In this document: piece by piece, positions 35,701-48,326 of the stretch | How the letters are laid out: every line of letters begins with the position of its first letter | Numbering within the stretch: the first letter of the stretch is position 1 | Assembly: GCA_029747015.1 (NCBI GenBank) | Contig: JAKOGI010000181.1 | Location: 586,501-650,500 of the forward strand | DNA: 64,000 bases | Origin: Carnegiea gigantea | Lineage: Eukaryota > Streptophyta > Magnoliopsida > Caryophyllales > Cactaceae | Direction: 5' to 3' | Position numbers and translations under genes: made by a program | The notes under the pieces: generated by a model | Database searches by the model: none | Told to the model about the DNA's origin: nothing | What the model saw: the letters and a program-made list of their open reading frames with translations, nothing else

Positions 35701-36530
35701 TTTAGAACACCACAATGTCTCTTACTGAGGAATAGCTCCATTATTTTGAATGAGCTCCCTCCCAAACTTTCATATCCAGGCAACTTTTCCATCCCCTATT
35801 CTGTTGGGGATGTGACCATCAATAAAACACTTTGTGAGCTACGGGCTAGTGTGAGCCTTATGCCATGCTCCATCTGCAAGAAGCTGCAAGTGGGAGATTT
35901 GAAGCCTACTACCATCTCATTGCAACTAGCTAATAGATCGAGGAAGTACCCCCTAGGTATTCTGAAAGATGTCCCCTTACAGGTGGGAAAGTTTTATTCC
36001 ATGTGATTTTATCGTCAAGGAAATGGAGCATATGCCTGCATCCCTATCATCCTAGGGAGACCGTTTTTGGCTACTATGAGAGCTATGATTGATGTCCAGA
36101 ATGCCAAGCTTTCCCTTTAAGTAGAGGATGAAAAAGTAGAGTTTCACCTACCACAGTCTATCTCCAACCCAACTCTGGATGACACTTGCTGCAAAGTTGA
36201 TGTGTTAGAAAAGGTACTTAGCAAGGAGGCCTTGGCTTGTCATTATGTGGAGGATCCTCTAGAGGCCGTTTTGATCGGCTATGATGTGATCGAATCTCAA
36301 ACTAGAAAAAAGGAGGAGTATGTTAGGCTCCTCAATGCATCTACTACCTATGCACATAGGCAGTATCCCATGGAGGTCCTCAATGTGGAGGTTCAAGCCT
36401 CAAAGGAAAAGAAGAGAAGTGCACCAAAGGTGGAGTTGAAACCTGTACCTCCCCATCGCATGTACGTTTTTCTTGACCCTGATCATATATTCTCTATTAT
36501 TGTTAGTGTTAAATTAGATGAACCCTAACT
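35701..36530 (+). pseudogene. Element D aspartic protease and linker
   Basis: The frame at 35746-36006 reads C-E-L-R-A-S-V-S-L-M-P where active relatives have C-D-L-G-A-S-V-S-L-M-P, so the catalytic Asp is Glu and the Gly is Arg. L-Q-L-A-N-R-S follows, and the C-terminal I-L-G-R-P-F-L-A-T is at about 36050-36075 in another frame. The linker to RT (36202-36528) is an open frame of 108 codons, rich in Glu and Lys. The lost catalytic residues mean this protease could not work. Confidence 0.75.
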
Positions 36531-38083
36531 TGAAAAATTATTAGATGTGCTCAGAAAGCATAGGGGTGCCATAGGCTATAGCATTAATGATATTAAGGGA
36601 ATGAGTCCTTCACTTTACATGGATATAATTTTTCTTGATAAGGTCATAAACGCTTTAGACAACCTTAGTAACGTTTGAATCCTAATATGCAAGTGGTTGT
36701 GAAAAAAGAGTTGGTTAAATTACTTAACACTAGGATCATCTATCCTACCTCAGCTAGTGAATGGGTAAGTTCAATCCAGGTAATTTCCCAAAAGGTGGCA
36801 TGACCATCCTCAAGAATGAGCATGACGAACTCATTTCTACTAGGATTGTCACCAGGTGGCACATGTGTATTGATTATAGAAGATTAAATTAAGCCACTTG
36901 GAAAGATCATTTCCCCCTTTCCTTCATTCATTAGATGTTGGAAAGATCGGCCAGGCATTCCTTCTTCTGTTACTTAGATATCTGTTCAGGTTTTTTCTAG
37001 ATTTCGATCCAACCAAGTGATCAGAAGAAGATGACTTCCACATGCCCTTAGGGCACCTTCGCCTATCCCAGGAGGATGCTCTGGGTTATGTAATGCCCCT
37101 TTCACTTTTCAATGCTACATGACTACCATCTTCTCTGATTTTATCGAGAACATGATGAAGGTATTCATGGATGACTTCTCTGCCTACGGAGGTAGCTTTG
37201 AGTTGTATTTGGAAAGCCTGATTAAGGTACTCCACAGATGTTAGGAAGTTAATTTAGTGCTGAATTGGAAAAAATACCAATTCATAGTGCAAGAAGGGCT
37301 CATTTGGGTCATGCTATATCTAATAGGGACATTAAAGTGGGCAAAGCTAAGATCGAGGTTATTGTCAGTTGACCCCTCCTACATCTGTAAGGGGGTACAG
37401 GTGTCCTTGGATATACGTTGTTTTATTACTGCTTTATCAAGGGTTTCCCCAATATGGCTAACCTCTGACTCAGTTTTAGCTAAAGGTGCCCCATTTGTGT
37501 TTACTGATGATCGTCATGAGGCCTTTTGTAGGATTAAGCAAGCATTGATTTCTGTCCCTATCATCCTACCACTAGACTAGAACTTTCCATTTGGTATTGC
37601 GTGTGACACCAATGACCAAACAATGGGGCTAGCTTTAGGATGAAGCAAAAACAAAATCTACTATGGTAGCAGAACATTGAGTGAGGCCCAGCAAAACTAC
37701 ACTACCACTAAGAAGGAGTTGCCTGCGGTCGTGTGCGCAATGGAGAAGTTTTGACATTATCTCCTATGCTCTAAGGTCGTTGTGCACACTGATCATTCTT
37801 CCTTCAAGCATCTCTTAAGGAAGAAGGATGTAAAGCCCCACCTCATCTGGTGGATATTGATCCTACAAGAGTTTTACCTCGAGATCAAGGATAAGGCGGG
37901 AGCTGAGAATTTTGCTATCGATCACCTCTCTAGGCTCATTGTTGAGAGCCTGGATGTCCCCCTCAATGATGTCTTTCCTAATGTGCATCTATTCGATATC
38001 TCTTTTGGGCAAGCTCCATACTTCGCGGACATTACAAACTATTTATCCTTGAGGATCGTACATTATGATCTGTCCCACCAATA
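36531..38083 (+). pseudogene. Element D reverse transcriptase and RNase H
   Basis: RT begins near 36690 (V-V-K-K-E-L-V-K-L-L). It shows W-H-M-C-I-D-Y-R-R-L-N at about 36858-36890, the C-Y-L-D block at about 36970, and the active site F-M-D-D at about 37162-37173. RNase H includes C-D-T-N-D at about 37600, T-T-K-K-E-L-P-A-V-V at about 37710, a long open piece at 37782-38084 with H-T-D-H-S-S-F-K-H-L-L, and A-I-D-H-L-S-R-L. Many stops and at least three frame changes are present. The domain order RT, RNase H, integrase is that of Gypsy elements. Confidence 0.8.
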
Positions 38084-38960
38084 AGAAAAGTTCTTTCGTG
38101 ACATCAAATTGTATTTTTAGGAGGAACCCTTTCTCTATAACTTGCACAATGATGGAATCTATAGGCGATGTCTCCCTGAGGAAGAAGTTCTGAGAGTGAT
38201 ATCTCATTATCACGAGTCCTCATTTGGAGGGCATATTGGTACGTCCAAGACCATTTCTAAGGTACTCCAAGTGGGCTTCTTTTGGCCCTCTTTATTCAAG
38301 GATGTCCGTAGCCATGTTCGATCTTGTGATAAATGCAAGAGGATAAGAAATTTATCTAGGAAGAATGAGATGCCCTTTAACTTTATCCTCAAAGTTGAAA
38401 TCTTCGATGCTTGGGGCATTGACTTCATGTGACCTTTCCCATCCTCCTGAGGCAACAAGTACATGTTAGTCATTATGGACTAGGTATCAAAGTGCGAGAA
38501 GCCCGTTGTGAGCCCTACCATTGACTTAAGGGTAGTAGTTAAATTGTTCAAGAAGATAATATCCACTGCTTTGGAGTCCCTAGGGTGCTCATCAACGATA
38601 ATGGGGCGCACTTTATAGAAAAGAAGCTTGAAGCCTTACTGAAGAAATATGGCATGTACAATAAGTATGGGCTTGGCTAGTATCTCCAAACTAATGGATA
38701 AGTTGAGGTCTTTAACCTTGAAATCAAAGGCATCCTGGAGAAAACGATTGCCAGATCAAGAAAAGATTAGGTAGATAAGCCAGATGACGCGCTTCGGGCT
38801 TACCGTACTGTATTGAAGACTCCTATTGGAACCATACCGTTCAGACTAATCTATGGCAAGCCATGCCCCCTTTCTGTGGAGCTAGAACACAAGGCTTACT
38901 GGGCCATCAAGTACCTTAACTTTAACGTGAAGTCTGTAGGGGAAAAGAGATTATTGCAGC
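38084..38960 (+). pseudogene. Element D integrase, first part
   Basis: The N-terminal zinc-binding motif is visible at 38190-38350 as H-Y-H-E-S-S-F-G-G-H-I-G ... C-D-K-C-K-R. The core follows with W-G-I-D-F-M at about 38415 and further pieces in shifting frames to 38955. The sequence is cut at 38960 by E1 and resumes at 49961. The Asp/Glu triad cannot be read in a single frame. Confidence 0.75.
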
Positions 38961-40572
38961 TGTTGAGTTCGTGAGTATCCAACCACAAGAGGGGGGTGAA
39001 TTGTGGTATCTAATTTTCGTGTTGTAGATAACAAACACCCTCACAGAGGTTATTCTCAAGCGACAAACACCCTGATAGCTTGTTTGCACGGGGTGTTCTC
39101 AAATATTGCAGAGGCGAAAAACACCAAGATAGATGTCGAAAATAAAGCACACACAATTTTTATGTGGAAAACACCTCTAGCCCAACTGAGGTGTGAAAAA
39201 CTACGACCTACCTCGTGTAGGATTTAACCACTTTCACTAACGGGCTTCACACGTTACAAATGTAACACACCTTGTTACAACTTGCAACCACGTAACCTTC
39301 TTCCCAAAGACAGGTTACACCACGTCCAACCTTCGCAAGATTAGACACGTCCAAGTCCACACGACTAGGACACACTCACTCACTTTTCTGATTCAAGATC
39401 AGGGTTACAAACACCTTACAGGGGGTGCTTCTCACTAAGCAGATGTAAGGTACAATGAAGATCCTATTATGCCAATGGTATGAAAACTCAAAATCAAACA
39501 CAGCTTGTCACGGTTTGCTTTTCAGAATGAAGCTCAAGAATCTTTGAGTGTAAACCGAGTTTTCTGATTTTCCTGGATTTTTCAAAAGGCTGTGTTTATG
39601 CAAATTCAAACCGAGTTTTCTATCTCTCTGTTTTTCGAGTGTTTTGAATATCTGTATATATCTGTCTGTGTGTATGTGCTGGGAGAGAAAAAGCTGAGGC
39701 TTTTAAACAAAAAAACCAACGGTCATAAACCACAGAATCAGCTAAGTATGGAAATAGTTTTGCAAAATTATCCAACGGCTAATAATTAATTTATCCCAAA
39801 ATATAAGGGATTTTGTTATCTTAAAAGATAACCCTTATCTTCCCATAACCGTGAAGAGGTTTAAAGAGATTTTCAGCTTTTACCAAATCCGAAAATATAG
39901 TCAAAGGAAATTTTTTCCTTTAAGTTTTGGCAAATCTCCAAAACTTATTTTCGAAATTCTCCAAAATATTTTCAGGAAATATCCTTTCCAGAGAAATAGC
40001 AGTTTTGAAATTCAAGGAAAGTATTCTAGAGATCTTGGCCAACCAAAATGAATTTTTCAAAAATAATCGGGTATGGCCACTGCAGTTCAGAAACACCCTA
40101 GGCACCCTGTTCGCAGGGTTGTTCGCAACTGGTGTTCTGAAGCACTTAGCGCAAGTACCGATTCAAGAAGTGTTTAAAAATGATGTTTTCAATATTGGCA
40201 TATTAACAAGAGTCTAATTAAATAACACCTATATACCCAAGACTTCTTGTTTTGAACCAGTCATCTTGTCCGAGATTTGTAGAGCTGCTGTGAACACCAA
40301 GGCCACCTTGTTTGCTGGGGTTGTTCTTTGCATTGCTAGAGTTCAGGAACACGCTTTACAATCAACTGTCGAGATGGTGTTCTTGACTTAATATAGAATC
40401 ACCAAGTAAAACCTGTCTAGAAGACATTCTCACATGTAGCAAACCAGTTAATACAATAAAGATCACAAACACCAGTTAGGCCTGTTTGGAGATCGTGTTC
40501 GGAGCAACATTACTTGGACAGATTTTTACACTTGGATTTGTTATCATCAAAACTAAATATAATAACACAACA
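38961..40572 (-). repeat. E1 LTR (3' LTR)
   Basis: A 1612-base LTR. It agrees closely with the E2 LTRs over its length and with 48327-49955 except for one divergent patch (see 49205-49295). Confidence 0.95.
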
Positions 40573-40586
40573 AATTCCCCCTTTTT
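40573..40586 (-). other. E1 polypurine tract
   Basis: On the minus strand AAAAAGGGGGAATT directly precedes the LTR start TGTTGTG. Confidence 0.85.
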
Positions 40587-40848
40587 GATGATGACAAACC
40601 AAGTGACCATAGTGACAAAAAAATTGAATGCTGATAGGGATCCACGTAAGTCAAGGTCCACTTAAGTCAATGCTAGGTTCATTCGTCAATAGGAGGGTTA
40701 CACTCTTCTTCCCCCTTTTGGCATCATTAAAAAGCATAAACAACATTATGAATGCAAGAAAATACGTATGTAGCAGAAGGGGCAAGAAGCATTAATAATG
40801 CCAAAAACGAAATTAAGAAAGGAGGAAACTAGAGAGCAGCTTATACAA

Positions 40849-42717
40849 TCAGGGAGCAGGGGGTGGTTTCGTTTGCAGAGGAGGAATGCTGGGGGCAAGA
40901 GTGGAGAGAAGTGCAACCAAATCTTCATGGCGTTTGGCTGAGAGAGCTCGTTCCTCAGCAAGAGCAGCCTTGACAGCTGAGAGCTCATCTTTGAGGCGAG
41001 CATTGTCCTCAAGAACAGCCTCAACCTTGACGGAAGGTTGTCCAGAAACAGGTGGTCGAGGTGGTCGACGACCCTGTTTGGAGACTGACCCTTCGCCAAC
41101 CTCATAGCCACACCCTAGTAGGGTGTCAACGCCAATTTCATTAATGATTTGGGCCGACACTCTTCGTGTGAGCACGATCCCAAAGTACTCAAGCACCCTC
41201 GTCAACAAAAACCCATAGCCAAGATCATGTGCCCGGGTGGTGTTCGTAATTCGCTCTATGTGGCGAATCATGATTGCAGGGAGGTTTACTGGTTCCTCCC
41301 GATCCAGTAGGTCCACCAGACATTGATCGAAGGCATCTGCTGAGTTTCGCCCTTGACCTCGCGGTATTATGTTCTTGATGGTGAACATAAACAGTAGTTG
41401 GTGTAGGGAGGTCATTTCACCCTTCTTAACCGAGAGGGGTGTTCTCAGGCCCTGTTTTTGACTAAGGCGTTTGGACACCTCTAAGAGCCTGGCTGTTTCC
41501 AGGGCCGTTTTGTCTTCCCTCACATACACAGCAAATCCACGAGAGGGGATGCCCAGAATATCACTCAGGGTGGCTTCATCAAAGGAAAAATGACACGCAT
41601 TGACAGCACTTGTCACCACCCCATTTGTGACAGAGCAGTTGGCATAGAATTCAGCCAACTCGGGCACAGAACACCCTTGCTGGGTGTTTGCAAACAACTC
41701 AAGCCAGCCTTGGGCTCGAAGCTTGTTCAAGAACACCCCCAGACCCTATTCCTCGAAAAAGCTTACATTCACTACCTTCCCCCTGACGACATTGCACTTC
41801 AGCAACTGCGCATGTTTGTCAGACATAGGAGAGGGAGTGAACTGCTTTGGGCGTTTAAGGACAGGAACAGAGGTGGTAGTTTCTGGTAGGGGGGCTGTTC
41901 TGGGCTTTCGCTTGAGGGGTGTTTTGGCAGGAGAGGGCTTCACAGCAGGTTTATTGGTTGGTTTTGGAGGAGATTGTTCTTCAGAGGACTCGAAAAACAC
42001 CGGTGTCCCCTGTTTGAAGGTGGTGTTCTCAGAGTCAGAACTCGAGAACCCTTTAGAAGAAGAAGAAATCTCCTCGATGACAGGAGTAGAGTGTTTGGAG
42101 GTACGAGGAGCGGATTGAAAAGCGATTCTCGCAGACTTGCGAGAGGGCTTAGAGGATTGAGGAGAAGAGGGAGTTTATGAGGGTTGAGACCTTGGTTGTG
42201 GCCTTGTTCTTGGCGTTCTACTACGCCTAGCCACGATTTTCACCCTCTTCCTTTTCTCTCCAGTTCGAGCGACCGGAGTGGGGGTTTCAGCCTCAGGGAG
42301 AGAATTCTTCTCGAGACTCTCCTCGGACGACTCATTCGACTTCCCTTGGAAGTCAACAGGCAGATCCTCCACAACCACACCTTCGATAGAGGCAGCCCCT
42401 GTTTCTGTCGCGGTGTCAGAGAACAACCCAGAAGAACAGGGCTCAAAATTAAACCCTTCAGGGGTTTCCAAGAATTGTTCTTGAGACCCCGACTTTGTTC
42501 CCTCTGACTCAACTAAAATGGGACAAGCAATTGCCCCTACGAGGAACACCAATTCCCTTCCACATTCAAAGGGAATATCATCCATCCCCATTCCCACTGA
42601 TTTTAGAGACAAGCGATTCAGAAATTGGAAAGGCTTGTAAAGAATTGGGCGAGAAGGAGCAGGAATTGAGGAAGAAACAGCGAGGGCTTTTGATTGAAGA
42701 GTGTTGTTGGAAGCCAT
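40849..42717 (-). pseudogene. E1 third ORF (env-position ORF), two nonsense codons
   Basis: A single frame of about 622 codons on the minus strand, from ATG at 42717 (context AACAATGGCT, good for plants) to the stop after P-P-P-A-P. It is broken only by TAA at 42175-42177 and TAG at 41746-41748; E2 has CAA and CAG at those places. The N-terminal third is Ser/Pro/Glu-rich with basic clusters (KRKRVKIVARRSR) that look like nuclear-type signals. The middle is a globular region with I-L-G-I-P-S-R-G-F and L-G-Y-G-F-L-L-T-R-V-L-E-Y-F-G. The C-terminal 60 residues form a likely coiled coil (L-E-D-N-A-R-L-K-D-E-L). No clear signal peptide or membrane segment. SIRE-lineage elements carry such an ORF, often called env-like; its function is unknown. 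Confidence 0.75.
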
Positions 42718-42913
42718 TGTTGCTGGAGGAGAGAGATTAGGGTTTAAGGAGTTTGCAGGATGTTCGGTTTTTGCTTGAGGGCAAGACGAACGATAGTACT
42801 AAGAGCAGGGCATAAAAAGAGAGAGAAAGAGAGCAGCCGAATCTTTGAGAAGACCTCTTGAATTGCAACGGGTAGGAGCAATAACATCTTGTGCCTTGGG
42901 AAGGAAAGCAAAC

Positions 42914-42996
42914 ACACCGAGCAACCAAGGGGCGTACCTGTTCTCTGTATTATGCCACCGAGCAACCAAGGGGCGTACCTGTTCTCTGTATTATGC
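42914..42996 (-). repeat. E1 41-base tandem duplication upstream of the third ORF
   Basis: Two adjoining, apparently identical 41-base units (each with CCAAGGGGCGTACCTG and TCTGTATTATGC) lie about 200 bases before the third-ORF start. E2 has the same duplication at 58435-58516, so it predates the separation of the two copies. Confidence 0.9.
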
Positions 42997-43210
42997 CTGT
43001 TCTTTGCCGTCTGATCTGATTCGACTGAATGGCATTAAGACGGCTCCAGTACATCCCCTTATGCTGTACTAAGTAGATAAGAAAAAAAATGCATGCAATA
43101 CGGGCATATGCAATCACATCCGTTATTAATAAAATTTGCAAACAGGGGGAGAGAACAGGGTGTAAAGGTTGATCTTACCAAACCCAGTTTATATTCTGGA
43201 AATAGGTATC

Positions 43211-46200
43211 TCAGGGTGTTCTCACCAACCCTAGTTCCAGTCTATTTCTCTCAAAAAGGTCTCTAGCTAGTGCCTTAGTGAATATATCAGCAATCTGACT
43301 TTCCGTTGAGCACAAATTCATAGAGATTAAACCCTTTTCAACATTATCTCTCAAGAAATGATGTCGAATGTCAATATGCTTCGTTCTTTTATGTTGACAT
43401 GGATTTTTGGCAATATTAATTGCACTTGTGTTATCACAAAAAATAGGAATGCATCCAATGTCAACACCAAAGTCCTTAAGCTGTTGCCTTATCTACAACA
43501 GTTGAGCACAACATGAAGCTGCTGCAACATATTCAGCTTCTGCCGTGGATATGGCAACTGAATGTTGCTTCTTGGTAGCCCAAGATACCAAACAAGGTCC
43601 AAGAAAGTGAGCCATACCTGAGGTACTCTTTCTATCAACTAGGAATCCAGCATAGTCAGCATCAGCATATCCAACAAGATCAAAATTGCAACCTTTAGGA
43701 TACCATAGAGCTAAATTGGGTGTATGTTTCAAATACCTTAGTATCCGTTTAACAGCCTTAAGATGAGTTTCCTTAGGATTAGACTGAAAACGGGCACATA
43801 AACCAACACTAAAAACAATATCAGGTCTACTAGCGGTTAGGTATAAGAGTGACCCAATCATACCCCGATAGAGTTTCTCCTCAACTGAGGGACTCCCATC
43901 ATTCATAACCAACTTGGTTGAAGGAGAAATAGGAGTGTCTATGGGTTTGGCCGACTCCATCCCAAAACGCTTAAGTAATTCCTTGATATACTTTTGCTGA
44001 TGGATCATGGTGCCGTTTGGAGTTTGCTTGATTTGTAAGCCTAAGAAAAAATTAAGCTCACCCATTATGCTCATCTCAAACTCACTCCTCATCATATTTG
44101 AAAATTCATTGCATAAATCATGATGAGTTGCACCAAATATAATGTCATCAACATATATTTGGACAATCAAAAAATGTTCCCCCTTAGATTTTAGAAACAA
44201 GGTATTGTCTACCTTGCCTCTTCTAAAATCATTTTCAAGTAAAAAACTTGACAACCGTTCATACCAAGCTCTTGGAGCTTGTTTTAAACCATAAAGTGCC
44301 TTGTCAAGTTTAAAAACATGATTTGGAAAATCACCATTTTCAAAACCAGGGGGTTGTTTGACATACACCTCTTCTTTAAGGTATCCGTTTAGGAATGCAC
44401 TTTTAACATCCATTTGATATAACTTGATTTCCATATGAGCTGCAAAGGCTATTAAAATTCGAATAGCCTCAATTCTAGCAACTGGTGCAAAGGTTTCTTC
44501 GTAATCGATCCCTTCTTCTTGATTGTATCCTTGTACAACCAGCCGTGCCTTGTTCCTGGTGACTGTTCCTGACTCATCCAGTTTGTTTCGGAACACCCAC
44601 TTGGTTCCAATGATTGTTCTCTCTGCAGGTTTAGGTACAAGGTGCCATACCTTGTTTCTTTCAAATTGATGAAGCTCTTCTTGCATAGCCGTGATCCAAT
44701 CTGAATCTGCAAGAGCTTCATTCACACTTTTTGGCTCAATGTTAGAAAGAAAAGCATAGAAAGCACAAAAATTCTTTAGTTTAGATCTAGTTTGCACTCC
44801 AGTATTAATATCTGACAAGATTTGATCAAGAGGATGCGAACTATGGTGCTTCCATGGTCGTGGAGTAAGAGGATCCACAGACACATGCTCTGTTCTAACT
44901 GAAATGTGTGTAGGATCAGGCTCAAGAACACCTCCTGATCCTATTTCTGCACCTGTTTGTAACCTTATTCCTGAAGAACATGGTTCCGAACAGGGTTCAG
45001 CGGTGTTTTCCCCTGTTTGGTGTTCACCTTGCCTGCTGTTCTGAGGAACACCTTCAGGAGTTGTTTTCTCCATGGTGTTCTTACCTCGTTTATCTTGGAG
45101 CAACACTTCTTTTCGAACAAGACCTAATTCAAGTTCATCTTCCTGTGCATCATTCTCACTCAACACGTTAGATTCATCAAAAAGTACATGCACACTTTCC
45201 TCAACACACAAGGTTCTTTTGTTAAAGACTTTGTATGCCTTGCTGTGAGAAGAATAGCCAAGAAGTATTGCCTCATCACTTCTTGGATCAAACTTTCCTA
45301 AGGCATCCTTCCCATTATTATGCACAAAACACTTACAACCAAATGTCCTTAGGTGCGTAATATTGGGTTTTCTGCCTTTGAAAAGTTCATAAGGAGTTTT
45401 ATTCAACATGGGTCTGATCATGCATCTATTTATAATGTAACATGAGGTGTTCAATGCTTCTGCCCAAAAATACCTAGGAAGACCACTAGCAATAAGCATT
45501 GTTCTGGTCATGTCTTCCAGGGTGCGATTTTTGCGCTCAACCACCCCATTTTGTTGGGGTGTTCTTGGAGCTGAGAAGTTATGATCAACACCATGTTCAT
45601 TACAATAGTTGATAAAACTTGCATTTTCAAACTCAGTTCCATGATCAGATCTTAAGCTGATTAAGGAGTGTCCTACTCTCTTTTCAACCTTTTTGAGAAA
45701 GGCAATAAAATTCTCAAAGGTTTCATCCTTAGATGCCAAAAACAAGGTCCAAGTAAATCGAGAGTAATCATCCACTACCACAAGGACATACTTTTTTCCA
45801 CCTCTACTAGTTACCCTCATGGGACCACACAAATCAATGTGCAATAATTCTAGAGGTCGAGTAGTGCTTACACACCTTTTCGATTTAAAAGAAGATCTGA
45901 CTTGTTTGCCTTTTGCACAAGCTTCACATACCTTGTCATCATTAAATTTGATGGAAGGTAGTCCAACAACCAAATTTTTGGAAACAAGTTTGTTTAACAA
46001 AGATAGGCTTGCATGACCTAGTCTCTTGTGCCATAACATTATATCATCATTTAATGCATTTAAACAAGTCAGATTATTTTGGGGAAGAGTGGAAATACAA
46101 ATTTTATAAGCATTTTGACATCGCTTCCCCCTCAACACAACATCTCCTGTGTCGTCATTTATAACCAAGCAACGTGTTCGTGAAAACACCACTAGGTTGT

Positions 46201-46531
46201 TCTTGTCACACAGTTGGGACACACTTAGCAAATTGTGCTTTAAACCATCAACCAAGTGCACATTATCAATTGAGTGGGAGAGAGTTTTACCAATATTACC
46301 TATACCGACAATTGTCCCAGACTTGCCGTTTCCAAATGCTACACTCCCACCATTCAAAGCTGTAAGTGAGAGAAAATTTGATCTTTCTCCAGTCATGTGC
46401 CGCGAACACCCACTATCAACATACCACAGCTGCCTGTTTTCAAGGTTGTTTTCTGATCTGTTTGACAGGGTGTTTCTTACCCTGTTTGCTGGGTTGTTTG
46501 TGGGATTGTTCTCTCTCACTTCAGCCTGCAA
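43211..46531 (-). pseudogene. E1 pol: protease, integrase, RT, RNase H
   Basis: The minus-strand frame is open for 1012 codons from just after the gag UGA to TAG at 43493-43495, where E2 has TGG (Trp). The frame then continues to the natural stop at 43211-43213. Domains in order: protease ([13 protein letters not shown], about residues 35-50); pre-integrase (L-W-H-K-R-L-G-H and C-E-A-C-A-K-G-K); integrase core ([21 protein letters not shown]); RT ([11 protein letters not shown] and Y-V-D-D-I-I-F-G); and RNase H (Y-A-D-A-D-Y-A-G and S-T-A-E-A-E-Y). The nonsense codon removes the last 90 or so residues of RNase H, including the C-D-N-T-S-A-I block. Pol lies in the same frame as gag. Confidence 0.93.
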
Positions 46532-46537
46532 AACAAA

Positions 46538-48270
46538 TCACGGGTTAGTTTTGGGAACCCAGATCCACTTGGGTCCCATTCTTTTAGACATGTAAAGCTC
46601 ATCTTTTCTAATCCAGATTTGTTTCACATACCTTTCATTCTTTTCATTGGCATGTTTTCTTAAAGGACAAGAATATCGATAGTGACCAGTTTTACCACAA
46701 TGAAAGCAAACAATGTTTTCAGGTAATCCTACATACTTTCTATGAATTGGGTAAACTGTTCGTTTAGGCTTATACCCAAGTCCCTTTCTGTTTCGACTGT
46801 GGTGAGTGTTTAACCAAGCAAGGGCCTGTGAAGATTTGTTCCAGCGTTTGTTTGTGCTAAGCTCGGTTTCCAGTTTTTCTGTATTAGCATGCAAACCCTT
46901 GTTCTCTTTGAGCAGGGACTCAACCATTCCTTCCACCTCAAAGAGTTTTTCCTCTATTCGAAAGTAATCTCCTTCTTTTATAAAGAGGTTTTCTTTGAGC
47001 ATATTAACATTTTCATGTAAACCGAGTTTTTCATTTTTAAGAATTTCATTTTCAAGCTCTAGGTCACGAACTTCTCTTTTTAGATCAGCATATGTGTCTA
47101 TCAAATTATATAGAAGTTCTTCTAAAGTGGCTTTGTTAAGACCATGTACCTTGTTCTTGAGATCTGAGAAGCTGATTGTTGATTCATCATCTGAATCTGA
47201 ATCACTTTGTGCCATAAGTGCTACGACTCCTTCTTCAGCTTCAGATTCTCCTTCATCCTCAGAGGAATCTCCCCAAGCAGCCAGCATAGCTTTCGAGAAT
47301 CGCCTGCCCAGATTGTTTATAGGGTGTTTTCGACCCTGTTTTCGAGGGTGTTCGGGCATTTGATCTTCTCGAAGCAGAGGGCAATTCTTGACTAAGTGAT
47401 CTGGTTTGCCGCACTTGAAACACCCTGTGAGCTGTTCTTTGGAGGTGTTTCTGGACTTGCTGAAGTCTTTTCTTTTGTTGTTTTCCTTGACCTTTTTGAA
47501 GAATTTCTTGAATTTTCTGGACATTAGGGCCATTTCTTCATCTTCAAGGTCAGAGTCAGTGTCCTCATGTGCTTTCAAGGCAAGCCCACGATCCTTCTTT
47601 TGCTCCTCTCTTTGCTGTGAGTTCTTTCGGAGTTCATAGGTCTGGAGATTACCAATCAACTCGTCGAGGGTGATCTTGTTCATGTCTTTAGCCTCTTGGA
47701 TGGCTGTTACTTTGGCCTCCCACGTGCGAGGTAAAATTCTGAGGATTTTCCTCACCAACTCTTCAGTGGTGAAAGATCTTCCCAGGGATTTTAACTCGTT
47801 CGTGATGTGGGTGAACCGTGTATACATGTCCATCACAGTTTCATGATCACCATATCAAACAACTCATATTGTCGCATAAGTAGCTCAATTCTAGATTGTT
47901 TAACTTGACTCGTACCTTCATGAGCAACTTACAGAGCATTCCAGATAGCTTGGGCTGATTCACACTCAGAGATGCGAGTGTATTCATCGGGTCCTAGGCC
48001 AAAATATAGAAGCTTTTTGGCTTTGGCATTTTTCTCCATTTTCTTGTAGTCCTCGGTATCAAATTCTATGGATTCCTTGGGAACCTTCTTACCATCTTCA
48101 AGCACCTTGGTGGGAACAAGGGGCCCGTTCTTGATGAGCATCCATAATTCATAATCTTCTGCCTGAATATAGTTCTCCATCCTATTCTTCCACCAACTAT
48201 AATGTTGGCCGTTGAAATAAGGTGGACGAGTAATGGATTGCCCTTCAAGAATTCCTTGTGGGGTACTCAT
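46538..48270 (-). pseudogene. E1 gag
   Basis: The start is ATG at 48270 (MSTPQGILEG). The N-terminal Copia Gag region has W-W-K-N-R-M-E-N-Y, followed by a UBN2-type domain, zinc knuckle C-F-K-C-G-K-P-D-H-L-V-K-N-C at mid-length, an acidic and coiled-coil stretch, and a second knuckle C-F-H-C-G-K-T-G-H-Y-R-Y-S-C near the end. It ends K-T-N-P followed by TGA at 46540-46538. A nonsense codon (TAA at 47929-47931, CAA in E2) and a one-base deletion near 47856 break the first third. From 47836 the frame is open to the end. Confidence 0.9.
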
Positions 48271-48310
48271 CTTCAGAATCTCTCAAGGTGTTAACCTTTT
48301 GTAAGAGAAC

Positions 48311-48324
48311 CCGCTCTGATACCA
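48311..48324 (-). other. E1 primer-binding site, tRNA-Met
   Basis: The minus strand reads TGGTATCAGAGCGG, the standard initiator tRNA-Met complement, two bases inside the 5' LTR. Confidence 0.92.
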
Positions 48325-48326
48325 CT

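Noticed and set aside
40886..42740. Several plus-strand open frames of 70-148 codons opposite the E1 third ORF and opposite gag-pol
   Set aside because: Antisense shadows of GC-richer coding sequence; the same shadows occur opposite E2 in reverse orientation.
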